From the NCBI GenBank assembly GCA_905250025.1, contig CAJNOJ010000196.1, positions 1 through 64,000 on the forward strand: a stretch of 64,000 nt of DNA, given 5' to 3'. The position numbers were made by a program, and so were the translations under genes. Below are positions 23,065 through 36,391 of this stretch, piece by piece. The notes under the pieces were generated by a model. The model did not search any database and was not told where the DNA came from. It worked only from the letters and a program-made list of their open reading frames with translations. Positions within the stretch are counted from its first letter, which is position 1. Each line of letters begins with the position of its first letter. This DNA is from Adineta ricciae (Eukaryota; Rotifera; Eurotatoria; Adinetida; Adinetidae).

Positions 23065-24003
23065 ATGGTCGCTTCGAACATTGCACGCAAAGGAATGGGT
23101 CGAATTCTAGATGGAATTATTAAATATCGTCAAACATTACGACCTGCACTTTTAGAAGAATTTCAAAAAGTCGCTACAGGTCCATCGGTATGAAATTCTT
23201 TCTTTCGACCTACAAGTCTCATTTCATCATTTAGCCTGAAGGTCTTCTCTTAACTTGCGTGGATAGTCGAGTTGTTGCCTCGCGTATCACTCAAGCTGTG
23301 CCCGGTCAATTGTTTATCGTTCGAAATCCGGGTACTGTACGTTTTTTCTGATCATTTTCACACCAATCCATGTTCGATTTCCTTCTTCAGGCAATTTAGT
23401 TCCACATCACAATTGTTTTCGCAATAATGTCACTGTCGGTGGAGAATGTGGAGCGCTTGAACTGGCTTGTTCAATAAATAAAGTTCAAGTTATTGTAGTC
23501 ATTGGTCATTCAGATTGCAAAGCAATGAATTTACTTTATTCAATTCGCAACGAATTGAAATCTCCATCGAAAGGACCGTTGGAAGATTGGCTGAGATTTC
23601 ATGGCCGAGGAACACTTGAACAGTTCAAGAAACTCGAATCATCGAGTGGCTTCGATCGGAAATTGGTCTTCGCTGGTGCGCAACACTCAGAAGATGATTT
23701 TGAAGCGTATATTGACCCGAGAAACGAATTTAAGCCATCGGACAAATTTTCTCAAGTAAATTTTCGTTCAATTCTAACACGAACATCTGATTTTTCTCGC
23801 TTTAGATCAATACGTTAGAGCAATTAAAGAATTTTCTAACGTACCCCTTTCTGAAAGAACGATTAAACCGAAATGAACTTGAAGTACATGCACTTTGGAC
23901 GGACATTTACAAAGGCGAAGTCTACATGTTTTCGTTTCAAGAAAAGACTTTCGTTAAAATTGATGAATCCACCTATAAAACTCTCGCATTGCAATGCGTC
24001 TAA
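23065..24003 (+). CDS. Beta-class carbonic anhydrase
   Basis: Four exons: 23065-23187, 23235-23331, 23391-23755, 23806-24003, about 260 residues, the usual size for invertebrate beta-CA. Zinc and active-site signatures are complete: CVDSR (Cys, and the Asp-Arg dyad) and GHSDC (His-x-x-Cys). VRNPGNLVPH and GGECGALELA are also present. It interconverts CO2 and bicarbonate. Animal beta-CAs are usually mitochondrial; the N-terminus (VASNIARKGMGRILDG) is basic and could be a short presequence, but this is uncertain. The gene begins about 130 bases after the debranching enzyme stop, in the same direction. Vertebrates lack this class. Confidence 0.92.
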
Positions 24004-24392
24004 GTCGTTTTTATGCAATATATTCTATACCAGTGTTCGTGTGTTCTTTTGCTCAAATAAAAGAATCGGAGAAGAATACTTGAAGAAAGAAAATCGAGGA
24101 AAACGTTTGTTCTGATTGGTTCGTTGGATCGATTTACATTTTATCGATTCATCTTTACGCCTTTTGAAAATGTGTCTTTTCTTATCGTAAATAGATGTGG
24201 CAAAGATTTGTACGTTTATTTCTTACCACACGTTTTACAAAACAGGTAAATAAAAACTGAGTGACCTTCTGATTAAGATTATAAATCCTTAACTAAGAAC
24301 TGCACAACTCTTACCAAAGGTTATTCAGTCCGTTTGTGAAGACTGTTGAAAACTATCCGACTTTTCTTTAGCCGTTTCGATCACTTTGTCCA

Positions 24393-27300
24393 ATGCGAAT
24401 CTTCTCCTTAACACAAACGAAATATTTTATTATATTTCTCTTTGTCGTGACCTTTGCTTTTGCATCAAATGTGAAATTAACATCGAAACGTCAGGTATTC
24501 GCACCAACACAACGTATTGATTGTTATCCGGATTCGGAATCTCCCTATTCGAATTACTCCAAAATATCATGTCTAGCACGAAACTGTCTCTTTGATGATC
24601 TCGCCAATGTATCAACAATTCAATGTTATCTACCAAACAACTATGGATATGTTCTACAATCCTTCAACAATCGAACAAATGGAATTCAGTTCAAATTAAA
24701 GCGAAATGAAGCGATTGGGAGTATGTTTCCTGATCCGATTGAAAATGTTACTTTAGAAATTCAATACTATACGAATGATATCGTTCGATTTAAGTTTTAT
24801 GACTCTGATCAGCAAAGATATGAGGTAGGAGATAAAGAAGCGAGTGAAAATGGAAATGACGTGATCGAATGATGAATTTTAGGTTCCAATTCCATTAACA
24901 CCACCAGCTGATCGAATTGATTTGCCAAAATATGAATTCGACTACACATCGGATACCAGTCATGATCAAATGTTTTCGTTTCAGATCAAACGTCAAAGTG
25001 ATAAATCGATTTTATTTGATACATCACTTGGCGGTTTGGTTTTGAATAACCAATTTCTTCAGATCGTCACTCGACTCCAATCATCACATGTTTATGGGTT
25101 TGGTGAAAATAATCACGACACACTCAAACATGATGTTTCTGCTCGGCCATCGTGGGGAATCTTTGCACGAGATCAAGGTAATCACCTATTGAAGCGAATC
25201 AACGTCGCGAAATGTTTCTCTTAGGAACGAGTTGGGATACGAATTCTAATCATTATGGTCATCATCCGTTTTATCTTGTCATGGAAGAGAATTCTTCGAA
25301 ACAAGCTTCAGGATCGATGCATGGAGTGCTCTTACTGAATTCTAATGCAATGGATTATTCATTTGATTCGACTCCATCGTTAACAATGCGTACAATTGGT
25401 GGAGTTCTGGACTTTTTTGTTTTTCTAGGTCCTAAACCTGAACAAGTCGTTCAACAATATACATGGCTGATTGGACGAACATTTCTTCCGCCATATTGGT
25501 CACTCGGCTTTCAATTATCACGTTGGGATTACTCAAATCTAACGCATATGAAAATGGTCAATCAGAGAAACCGTGATGCTGGAATTCCACTCGATGTTCA
25601 GTATGCTGATATTGATTATATGGATTCAGCACAAGTATTTACCATTGATGCGAAACGTTATCGAGGTCTCAAAGAATACTTCGGAGATTTGAACAAAAAT
25701 GGGGTTCGAACGATTATTATTTTGGATCCCGGAATGTTCGATGACCAGAAATCTTATCAGCCGACGATCGATGGGATTAAACAAGATGTTTTTATGAAAT
25801 GGGAAAATGGAAGTTTGATGAGAGGAGCAGTTTGGCCGGGACCAGTTTTCTTTCCAGGTGAATTTTTTCAAAGAAAATGTTTCTAGAAATAAGAAATTTG
25901 TATTTGTAGATTATTTTACCAATAGAACCCAACGTTGGTGGGAAAAATGGATAACCGAGTTTCGGTCAGCGAGTCTTTCGTTCGATGGCCTTTGGATTGA
26001 TATGAATGAACCTGGTGAGATAATTCATTGAATCTTCGTGAAATTTTCATTTCTTCTAAAGCTTTATTTGAAACAAACGATCCCGCTCCATGGAATTGGC
26101 TTGAAACTGGTAGTAATTACACATTGAAGTGCCCTTCGAATCAATGGGAGGATCCACCATATCGCACGAAATCGGTTTACCGTTGGGATAAAAAAATCAA
26201 TCGAAGTAGTCGTTTGTCCGATCGAACAGCATGTATGTCTGTTCCACAGGGTGAAATTAATCCTGCCACAGGAAAGGCAATGTACCGTCATTATGATGTT
26301 CATAGGTAAAACTTCCTCTTTTTCGTTTGGTAATTTAATGATTTTGTTCAGTCTTTATGGTTGGAGTCAAACGAAACCAACGTTGGATGTTCTTCAAAAG
26401 ATTCTCGGAAAACGAAGTCTTGTTTTGCCTCGCTCGACATTTGTGGGCTCGGGCCAATGGGGTGGCCATTGGTTGGGTGATAATGAAGCCTCATGGCATG
26501 ATTTGAAACGATCGATTATCGGAATGATTGAATTTAATTGGTTTGGTATTCCGTATAATGGAGCAGACATTTGTGGATTTGATAAAACACCAACAGAAGA
26601 AATGTGCATTCGGTAAATGGATTTTTATGTAAAAAAAAGTGACTTATACTGTACTTTAGTTGGATGCAAGTCGGAGCATTCTATCCGTTTTCACGAAATG
26701 TATGTTACTTACTCATTCCTCGTTGAATATCGTTGATCTCTCATTAATTAATTTAGCATAATATTTGGAAAACTCCCGATCAAGATCCAGCTGCTTGGTC
26801 TTCCTCAGCCGTTTCTATCATGATCGAAGCCCTTCGCATCCGTTATAGTTTGCTTCCATACTACTACACTTTATTTTACAAATCTCATCTGTACGGTTCT
26901 ACAGTAATTCGTCCGTTATTCCACGAATACCCAACCGATTCAAAAACCTTCGATATTTTCCTTCAATTCCTCGTTGGACCAAATCTTATGATAATTCCCG
27001 TAACCGATTCGGACAGTCGACAAGTCGAAGGGTATATCCCATCCTCTGAATGGTTTGATTATTATACTGGTCATCAGTACCTTTATGCGAAACAGTGGAT
27101 CAACATATCGGCACCATTAGAAATCATTCCGATTTTACTACGAAGTGGAGCGATTATCCCGACGCAACAATATGCTAATAATACAAAACAATCTCGGTAA
27201 ATGAAGAAATTTTCGTAATTTTTGAAAAAATTTTGTTAATAGACTGAATCCATTCGGTTTAACAATCGTTGTTAATTCAAATGGAAATGCTCACGGCGAT

Positions 27301-30300
27301 TTATTCTACGACGATGGAGAATCGATTGATACGATAAAAAATCGATCATTTTATTATTCAACATTTCAATGGTCATCAGCGAAGAAACAATTAACAATGA
27401 ATATTCTGGAAAATAATTATCTTTCAATGTCAAATTTAGTCTTAGATACCATCACAATCTATGGATTGCAACACATCCCATCGATTATCAATGTAAATGA
27501 GAAACAATTCATTGCGAAAGTTCGACCATTTACACAAATTGTTGATATCGTTGGTTTAAACTTACCAATGACAAAAAATTATACCTTTACATGGTCAAAT
27601 ATAACAGTAATGAACATCGAATTACCCGAGTCTATGATAAAAACGACCAAATATCGCGTCGATTGTTTTCCTGATCCTGATGTAACTAGTAACGCATGTT
27701 TTGCTCGCGGATGTTTATATGATTCAAAAACACAATTCAACACTCCATCTTGTTACGTTCCTATCGAAAAGGGCGGCTACACAAGTTCAACGGTTACAAA
27801 TATTTCAAATTCAACAACACAATACCGATTGACACGTGTTGCGAAAAAACCAGTGCTGATTCCGCATGCGAGTGCAAATGTAAATTATCGTCGAGATCCT
27901 CGAAAACCTCCATCGAATCTGAAAGAGATTGTAACAACTGATCCGAATGAATTTTCCATGTACGGTCATGATATTGATCATCTGAATATGGAAGTGGGTG
28001 TATCAGGAACGGATATGATACGTTTGACAATTCGTGATGCTGAGAAAGATCGATATGAAGTTCCTGTTCCAATTCAATGGCAACCGATGGCTTTACCAGC
28101 GAAAATCAAACCAAAAATTCAATTCGAATTGGTAAAAACATCATTTGGTCAAGCAGGTTTTCGTATTAAACGGACGGACACGCATACAATTCTATTTGAT
28201 ACTTCACTTTTTGCTCATGGATTAGTTTACGATAATCAATTTATTCAACTTATCACAACAGTTCCTTCGAGAAATGTTTACGGTAAAAAATCTTTTCATG
28301 TTCATTATTCATCGAATTTTCTTTTTGAAAAGGTTTTGGTGAGAATACTCATCCGACATTTCGTCATATTCTACGAAATTCATCTCGTTATGGAATGTTC
28401 GCTCGCGATCAACCACCTTTCGGACAAAATGAAAATCTTTACGGTACACATCCGTTTTATATGTCGATTGAACGCAACGGACAAGCTTTTGGAGTGTTTA
28501 TACTAAATTCTAATGCACAAGATTACAAAATTGATGAATTTGAATATGATCAATCGAAAATAACCTATCGAACGATTGGAGGGATCCTAGATTTATTCTT
28601 TTTCGCTGGTCCAAGGCCAGAAGATGTCATACGACAGTATCAATTAGTGATTGGAAATCCATTTATGCCACCTTATTGGGCATTAGGATTCCAACTGTGT
28701 CGATATGGTTACGATACACTTGAGAACATGAAAGCAGCCATGCAAAGAACTTTAAATGCAAAAATTCCAATCGATGTTCAGTAAGAAAAGAAACGAAAGA
28801 AGACTTTTTTGTTTGATTATCGATATTTAGATACGGTGATATCGATTATTTTCATCAACAACTTGATTTTACTTGGGATCAGATACGTTTTAAAGGTTTA
28901 CCGGAGTATATTGATTGGTTGCATCGACAAGGAATGAGATTTATAACAATTCTCGATCCAGCTATTGATTCTGAAGAATCGAATTATACAGTTTTCAGTG
29001 AAGGAGAGAAGCAAAATATTTGGATTAAATGGCCCGAACGAAGAAACGTTCAATTTAATGAAACGAAAAATCGAAATATGCTTGGATATGTTTGGCCATA
29101 TGGTTTGTATTCAATATAATTCTGATGACAAAGCCACATACGTTTCTGTTTTAGGTAAATCTGTCTTTCCTGATTACTTCTATCCATCCACGAAAATCTG
29201 GTGGAAAAATCAAATATTAAATTATCATAAAAAGATTCAATTCGATGGACTTTGGATCGATATGAAGTAAATTTAATTTTTCTTTTACACCAAATATCAA
29301 CCGTTGTTTTAGTGAGCCTGCAAATTTTGATACGAACAAATTACAACCATGGAATTGGCCACACCCAGATCCGTGGAATCTTCATTGTCCAATCGATGAA
29401 TCATTGGAAAATCCTCGATACAAAACTGCAATTTATGGCGATTACCTATCGGACAAAACCCTCTGTATGATCGCCGAACAAACCGATGGTCAAGGAAAGA
29501 TCTACAATCACTATGATGTTCATAATCTATACGGTTGGTCAGAGACTTTAGCAACATTACCAGCGGCTCAAGCCACGAGCAACAAACGATCAATTGTTAT
29601 CAGTCGATCAACATATCCAACATCGGGTAGTTATGGTGGCCATTGGTTAGGTGATAACACATCCGGATGGCCACATTTGAAATATAATATCATTGGAATA
29701 CTTGAATTTAATTTATTTGGTATTCCATATATTGGTGCAGATATTTGTGGATTTCTAGAAAATCGAACGGAACAAATGTGTCAACGATGGATGCAATTGG
29801 GCGCATTTAATCCGTTTTTTCGTAATCATAATGGTCTTCGTTTCGCTGATCAAGATCCCGGAAGTTTCTCTCCAGCTGTTATCAATTCGAATCGTCGTGC
29901 TGTTGAAACACGTTATCGGTTACTTCCATATTTATATACACTTTTCCATCGTGTTCACGTTTCCGGCGGAACAGTTGTTCGTTCTATGGCACATGAATTT
30001 CCAACTGATTCGATTTGTTGGTCACTCGATGAACAATTCCTTTGGGGTTCACATTTATTAATCGCTCCTGTGATTTATGAGAATCATACAATGAAAAATG
30101 TTTATTTACCATCCAGAAACGAACGATGGTTTAATTATTACACAGGTGAAGAACAGTTCACACTTGGAAACATCACCGTTGCAGCTGATTATGATTATCT
30201 ACCTTTATTTTTACGTGGTGGAATCGTTCTACCTCGGCAGAATTCAGCGATGAACACCGTTAAGTCACGATTAACTCCAATGAACTTACTCATCGCACTC

Positions 30301-30636
30301 GATCAAGAACAAAAGGCGGAAGGAAGTTTATTTTGGGACGATGGAGAATCAATCGATACATACGAAAGACTGAAATACAATTATTATTATTTTAGTTTTC
30401 ATATTCGAACATTAACTATTCTTCCGTGGACATTTAATTATAAAAAAATGATTGAAGAAACGAAATTCGATGAAATTACCATCTATGGATTAAGAAGTTC
30501 TCCAGCGAAGATCTTCTTGAATTCCAAAGGATTACCAAAGAGTAAATGGATCTATAATTCATCGTCAAAAGTTCTTCATATGAAAAACTTAGCTTTGAAG
30601 ATCGGTTTAACACATCAATTTCATTTTAATATTTAA
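24393..30636 (+). CDS. Secreted double GH31 alpha-glucosidase (maltase-glucoamylase / sucrase-isomaltase type)
   Basis: Thirteen exons join to about 1,880 residues, close to the 1,830 of vertebrate sucrase-isomaltase. Order: N-terminal hydrophobic segment (YFIIFLFVVTFAFAS; signal peptide or anchor), trefoil domain (RIDCYPDSES to CYLPNN), GH31 unit 1, second trefoil (RVDCFPDPD to CYVP, near 27655-27770), GH31 unit 2. Each GH31 unit has the nucleophile motif WIDMNEP (codons near 26000 and split across the intron at 29267) and the acid/base motif GGHWLGDN (near 26465 and 29640). ADICGF follows in both. Many N-glycosylation sequons occur. The likely role is digestion of starch and malto-oligosaccharides outside cells. 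Both active sites look intact. Which unit prefers alpha-1,4 or alpha-1,6 links cannot be told from sequence. Confidence 0.92.
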
Positions 30637-30862
30637 ATCCGTTTGGTTTCATTGAGAAAAATCAATTCTCACGTTCTCGTATTCTTTATTCCTTTTGTTT
30701 GATTTTCCGACATAATAAATAAAACCTCGCTCTGAAAGTATTTCTGTTTCAGGTAGTGAAAAATTTATATCAGTACGTGATTTTGATCGAAACATTTTAT
30801 GAATGACAACATCCAACATCGATAAAAATTCCATGACAAGACAAGATAAAAACAAACTAAAG

Positions 30863-33495
30863 TTAATTGCTTGAAAAATTCGAATTCATAATTGATGAAC
30901 AATTTGATGAGAGTGGAACGTAAATGCGATAGAAAAAAGAAGGTAAATTTCGAATATATGGCCAAGGAAGATTCATTAAACATTCTCCAATACAATGATT
31001 TAATGTTCGAAGTTGAGAAACAAGAAAAGCGATATCATAGAATTCAAAGGACAAACCTCTAATACTATTCGATCGACGTGCTAAAATAAATAAACAACTC
31101 TTTTTTTATCAAAGAATTGATCGTGTATTTACCTTGAGCGTATTCCGAGAAAGCTTGAACACATTCGTATTGACATTTTGGCCAGAATTTTGTCTCTTCG
31201 TTCATCACATTGATGTCTAAATTGAAAGCAATTATTATTTTCTTGACAAAGAACAATTTTGTCTGACTTGTTCGAGTGATGATCATCAGTAGAAGAAGAG
31301 CAAATTCTTTTTCATCCAAATGTAAATCACGAATTTTTGTTTCGAATGATCGAAATGAATTTTCCGCTTCGGTTAATTGTGGAACATGTGCATTTAATTC
31401 TATGGACAATGTCGATTCTGCCTGCCAATAATTCCAGATCGGTTGAAGATCATTATACGAGGATTTTATTGATAAAATTCGTGGTAACAATGCGACCATA
31501 ATCACAGAATGGATACACGATGATATAACATCATATTTCTCGTACATACTGTCAAAACCTAAGTAAGAAAGTTAAGAATAACGATTTATTCATGAAATAA
31601 CGATGAATTTGTTACCTGGAATTGTCTTTTGACAGAAATTCATTACTGCTTGAGCATACATAATCATTTGAGAAGCCATTGTTCCCCAAACCGTTCCATG
31701 TGGAATACATTGAGGTAAATCCTACACACAAATCAAACAAAGCATTCTTTCTCGTGATCTCTTCTAAATTACAAAGCAGTACTTTACCTTTAAATGCATT
31801 ATATAGGCATTGTGTACTTTTTCGATAAAAGATTTCGTTCCAGATGACAATTCGTTATCAATATCATTACTTGAAGTAATTACTATAACTGGAAACGATA
31901 TAGAGCTGATCAAAGTCAAATTTTGAGAGAGTACTTCGTGATGGTTTGGACTTTGTCTTTCGTCGTTTTGCCATCGATGCAATTCGTGCTGAATCAGTTG
32001 CTGTTGCCATTGATGTCGAACCATTTTGTAATTGTCGAATACTATTCAGATTTACACTTTCAAATCATTTACTTTTCTTTGATAAATTTACCTTTCTTTG
32101 AAAAGATTCGATTGTCGACCAATACGAGAAGCTAAAATCATTCTGATATGAAAAGAAAAGAAGATGAACTTTACGTACCATCCATTGACATTCCAGCTTG
32201 AACACATTTCTTAAATCGACAAGCCCGGCAAGTGATTTTTGATGTTGCATGGATATCACAATTGTTATTTTCGGTGCAACGATATCTATCAGGAGCATTT
32301 TCTTTAATCGACCGACGAAAGAAACCCTATTAAAACTCAATTTAACCGAAATCTTTCTCTATTTTTCTTTTACTTTACAAGCTTCACACGTCACCGCACC
32401 AAAATGAATGCCCGATGCGGATCCACCGCAGACTAAACACGGTAATTTCCTGTACAAATCTTCAGTTTTTGGTCCCATCGACTCTATGAACCGAAGTCAA
32501 AATAGAAAGATCAAGAAGAAAATGAAATACCGTGAGGTTTCATTCCAACTGCTAAACATTTCTGAAATCGACAATATTGACATTGAGTTCTCGATCGTTT
32601 CGTGATTGCACAGGAAAAATCTCGTTGACATTTATACTTTTTATTTCCATCACCAGTCGAAATTGAACGAAGGAAAAATTTCTAAAAGAAAATCAACTTT
32701 TCATTTGCTGATTATTTGATTGTGAAAACTTACTTTGCATGCTTCACATGTTATTGCTCTAAAGATGAAAGAAACTCAATGAAAGATCAAGAAAAAACGA
32801 AGTTGAACTCACCCGCAATGCCAACCTGATGACAAATCACCACAGATTTGACAAAATTCATCTTCGCTCAGATTTTGTGGAATTAGATTAAGTGAACTAC
32901 TCGTTGTCTCTCGATGTTTCATATTAGGCATCGACATTTGTTGATGTTGAGTGAATGAATGCGCATATTGGTAAGACTGTTCATTGAAATAATTCGTTGG
33001 ATAATGAGAATTTCGAACTGTTGACATCGACATTAGAGAACGATCTGAACAAAATCAACTTTTTTGTAAAAAATTATTGGTATTTAATTGTATAAGAATT
33101 CGATGTATCAATAGCATTGATTACAAGACACGGAAGTTCTTTTTCATGTTTAGTCTGAATTAAAACTCGGCTGCAATTCTTTGAATAGAATTTCAGGACA
33201 AGGAATTTTGATAGAAAGTCGAAGTCAATGTTTGTTACAAATGGCTTTTTCCTATCTGAAATGGTAATCGAGTGAAGAAAAAGAGAGATTTCTTACAATG
33301 AAATTCTTCTTCTTTTTCGTCGAAGTTCGATTTTTCATCAAGTTCACCATGTGTAATCATCATTGAAGAAAAATGATTATTATTATCCAAAATCGCTGAT
33401 GAAGATGTTGCTGGAATTGTATGCGTACTTTCTTCATTAAATTCTTGCAGATTTCGATTGAATTCAAACGATGATGACGATGCAGAAGGAAACAT
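30863..33495 (-). CDS. Nuclear receptor with two DNA-binding domains (2DBD-NR, NR7-like)
   Basis: Exons on the minus strand read [12 protein letters not shown]... (33297-33495), then 32813-33044 and onward. The first zinc-finger domain starts [14 protein letters not shown], has P-box CEACKKFF and ends [12 protein letters not shown] second complete domain follows: [15 protein letters not shown]-box [25 protein letters not shown]. The T/A-box region [14 protein letters not shown], a basic hinge ([12 protein letters not shown]) and a ligand-binding domain come next. The LBD contains [25 protein letters not shown] and, near the end, [16 protein letters not shown] 46-base intron near 31892-31937 has to be removed to keep the frame. 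Both fingers keep all eight zinc Cys. Tandem-DBD receptors are known from flatworms, molluscs and other invertebrates. Function and ligand are unknown. The stop is at 30863. Confidence 0.88.
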
Positions 33496-34652
33496 TGGTA
33501 GAAAATGATCGGATGTGTTCGAGGGAGAGTTTTCTCTTTCAAATGAAAATGTCTTGTGACTTATTCAAAGACGTTGGGACACTTTAATGAAAAGATATTT
33601 ATTCAGAGCAGAAGGGAGACAGAGAGAAATCTTTTTTTTTCTTTGAACATTTTTTATTGGAAGGTGATTTGTTATTATTTCTATTGGTGTTTGAACTTGT
33701 TAGAAAAGTCAATAGAAAAGAGTAAATAGAGCAAATCGATTAAAGAAATATTTGTGTTAGCCAAGAAAGAGAAATGATACGCATTCAAGCTATTCATATC
33801 AATTTTCGAACATATTCAGAATCATTTGCGAATATTATTGATAATTAACAGAAAAATTCGATGTTCATCACAAAACTTATTAACAAACGAGAAGAAAAAA
33901 ATTGATCTAACTCGTATAAGAAATGATAAACATGTGAAAGTAATCATTAACATTTCACTGCTGACGGTGATCATTGTCAATGTATCATACTTTCATTACA
34001 ACTCCTCGTCTATTCAGACTAGATTCTTTCATTTTGCATTGATTTACGTTTTTCATAACCTCGACGTGATCACACGCGCAATTACACTACAATTGTCCGT
34101 TAGTTTTGTTTTGCGATTCTCGTTACATCGATCACAGCAATTTTAAAACGAGATAATGTTATACTGTGGTACATGTGGTGAATAAATGATACCTTTATGT
34201 TTGTTTTACCGAAACAATTCAATAAGAAACATGGTGATGGAATGAATTCTCTTATCTGTAACAAATAAATGTAAATTATTCTTCTATGATTATGCACAAA
34301 ACTAACTAACGACCTTCGAAACTTGGACTACGAACGATTGAAAAGAAATTATTGGTTTTCCTTTATAAAATAATACGTAGATCAATCTGCAATCTATGTG
34401 AAAATGTTTAATCATGCTTTCATATTGCTTGGTCTTTGATAAATTAGTCTACACGTTTTCATAATTAGATATTCACATGCATTTCTAGTCGTTTTGCAAG
34501 CCTTAGACTTTCAATAAAAGAAACAACCGTTTTGCTCGGCATATTTCAGCTTTCGAATTCCTTCAACATGTGTTTGGCAAAGATAGAAATATGAATGCTA
34601 ATACCAAACGTATATTCATTGGTAAACAAAAAACAATAACAATAAACAGTGA
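33496..34652. other. Intergenic, 1.16 kb
   Basis: AT-rich sequence between the nuclear receptor start and the WDR55-like stop. It should contain the receptor promoter. A homopolymer T run and purine-rich tracts occur at 33600-33640. No coding frame is supported. Confidence 0.4.
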
Positions 34653-36063
34653 TTAAAAATGGACTTTTTTCTTTTTTTTCGGTGGTTGCCTTATTTCTTC
34701 ATCACTGTCATCATCATCATCATCATCGTCGTCGTCGTCATCGTCATCGCTGGAATTATCTGACGATTGATCTTCTTCTTTTTCTTCGCCAATATTTGCC
34801 TCAAAATCAGCAAAAAACTCATTTTTAACTTGTTTCGCTCCTTTCTTCTTCTTTTCATTCGAAATGATTTTCAACTGTTGCGCATCAATCAACTGCAGTG
34901 TTTCTGGTGATGTCGATGAGCCGATCAAATAATTCGTATCACACGATGCAGATAATGTTTGTATTGGCATTGTACACGTTCGACCAACAGTCGATAAAAT
35001 TCGATGAGGATAAAGACTAAGAGTACTAAAACACAGAAACAGTCGAAAAAAACTATGAATGACAATCAACGTACCGCATTTTTCCATCTTCACATCCCGT
35101 AACAATAAGTGACTCATCGAGTGTTATCAAAGATTCAATTCCACTCGAATGGCAAGGAAATCGATCAGACATATTACCGAATTCTTTCCAATTAAAAAAA
35201 TACAAAACACCTTCCATTGTACTACAAACAACTTTTTCTCCATCCTAAATTATCAAATCCAATTTCTCACCTTTTCATGTATTTTCAACAATTACTTTAA
35301 CAATTCGACAAGCAGTTAAATCACTATCCATTAACTCCGATTGTAATTGCAATTTTTTCTTTCGAACATTATAAACAGTCAATGTTCCTTCACCACTTGT
35401 CGCTAATAAAGTTCGTCGATCACTTGCACATGTCAATGCGCTTATATAATCTTCACAATCATGAAATTCTGCTAAAGGTTTCTTTTGTCGATAATCCCAT
35501 AACTATTCATTTGTTAAAACAGACAAATTTTCATTTGATTTCAACAAGATTTGATTACTTTCACATAGCCATCGTCATCACCAGTGGCTAAAACACAGTT
35601 ATCAATAATACACAAACAATTGATCGGCAAACTAAATCATATGACTTTCAAGAGAACGCAATTTGAGAAGAATCAAAAATGTTTACTCATGTGCTCGAGT
35701 ATATTTCGCTACCATTTTACCCGTTTCGGTTGATCGTAATTTAATAGATTTATCTTTTGATGCGGTGATAATTGATTGACCATCCGGTGTGAATCCGATC
35801 GCCCGAACTGATTTTTTATGAACTTTCATCGAACGTTCATTCGACATCGACTGTTCATTTTCGTCATCGTTTATTTTCATCCTATTTGAAAGAAAAATTT
35901 CAGCAAATGTTCAAAGAAATATCCATGTTTCAAACCAATGAAGATGTCCCGATATTGCACCTGCGACATAAACATTCGGAATCGTCGGATGGAACTGTGA
36001 ACACATAATTTCTGATGGAAATTCAATTTCAGGTCCATCGTCGAATAACGATGTGGAAACCAT
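34653..36063 (-). CDS. WDR55: WD40-repeat protein, WDR55-like (rRNA processing)
   Basis: Exons read MVSTSLFDDGPEIEFPSE, then WD-repeat blades including FHPTIPNVYVAGAISGHLH, SVRAIGFTPDGQSIITASKD, INCLCIIDNCVLATGDDDG, ALTCASDRRTLLATSGEGTL and SLITLDESLLVTGCEDGKMR. The C-terminal tail is basic and acidic, with about fourteen Asp in a row followed by PPKKKKKVHF. Blade content and the acidic/lysine tail fit WDR55 (yeast Jip5), a nucleolar protein of large-subunit rRNA maturation. The Asp run is built from GAC/GAT repeats near 34700-34745 and may vary in length. An upstream in-frame ATG at 36108 would add a hydrophobic stretch and is less likely. Confidence 0.8.
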
Positions 36064-36391
36064 GTCGGATGTGATATGAACAAGAATAATGATTTTCATC
36101 TCAATCATTTCTCGTCGATTTTTTAATGCAATGAAAACTCCACATAGATGTCGTTGTAGTCACATAAAATACCCCAGCGTTACGTTATTTCGTTGCTATT
36201 CATGTTTTATTTGAAAGATAAAATATCTCGATAAACGAACTTTTCAAGAAGAATTTATCTTAGAAAATATTCGCGATTGAATTCTACTATAGATAACAAC
36301 AACAATAGTAACAAATAGAGACATGCTGGATTAAAACGTGCAGAATTAGAATAAAATGAGAATATGTTTCTATAGAGATAAATTATTCAGA

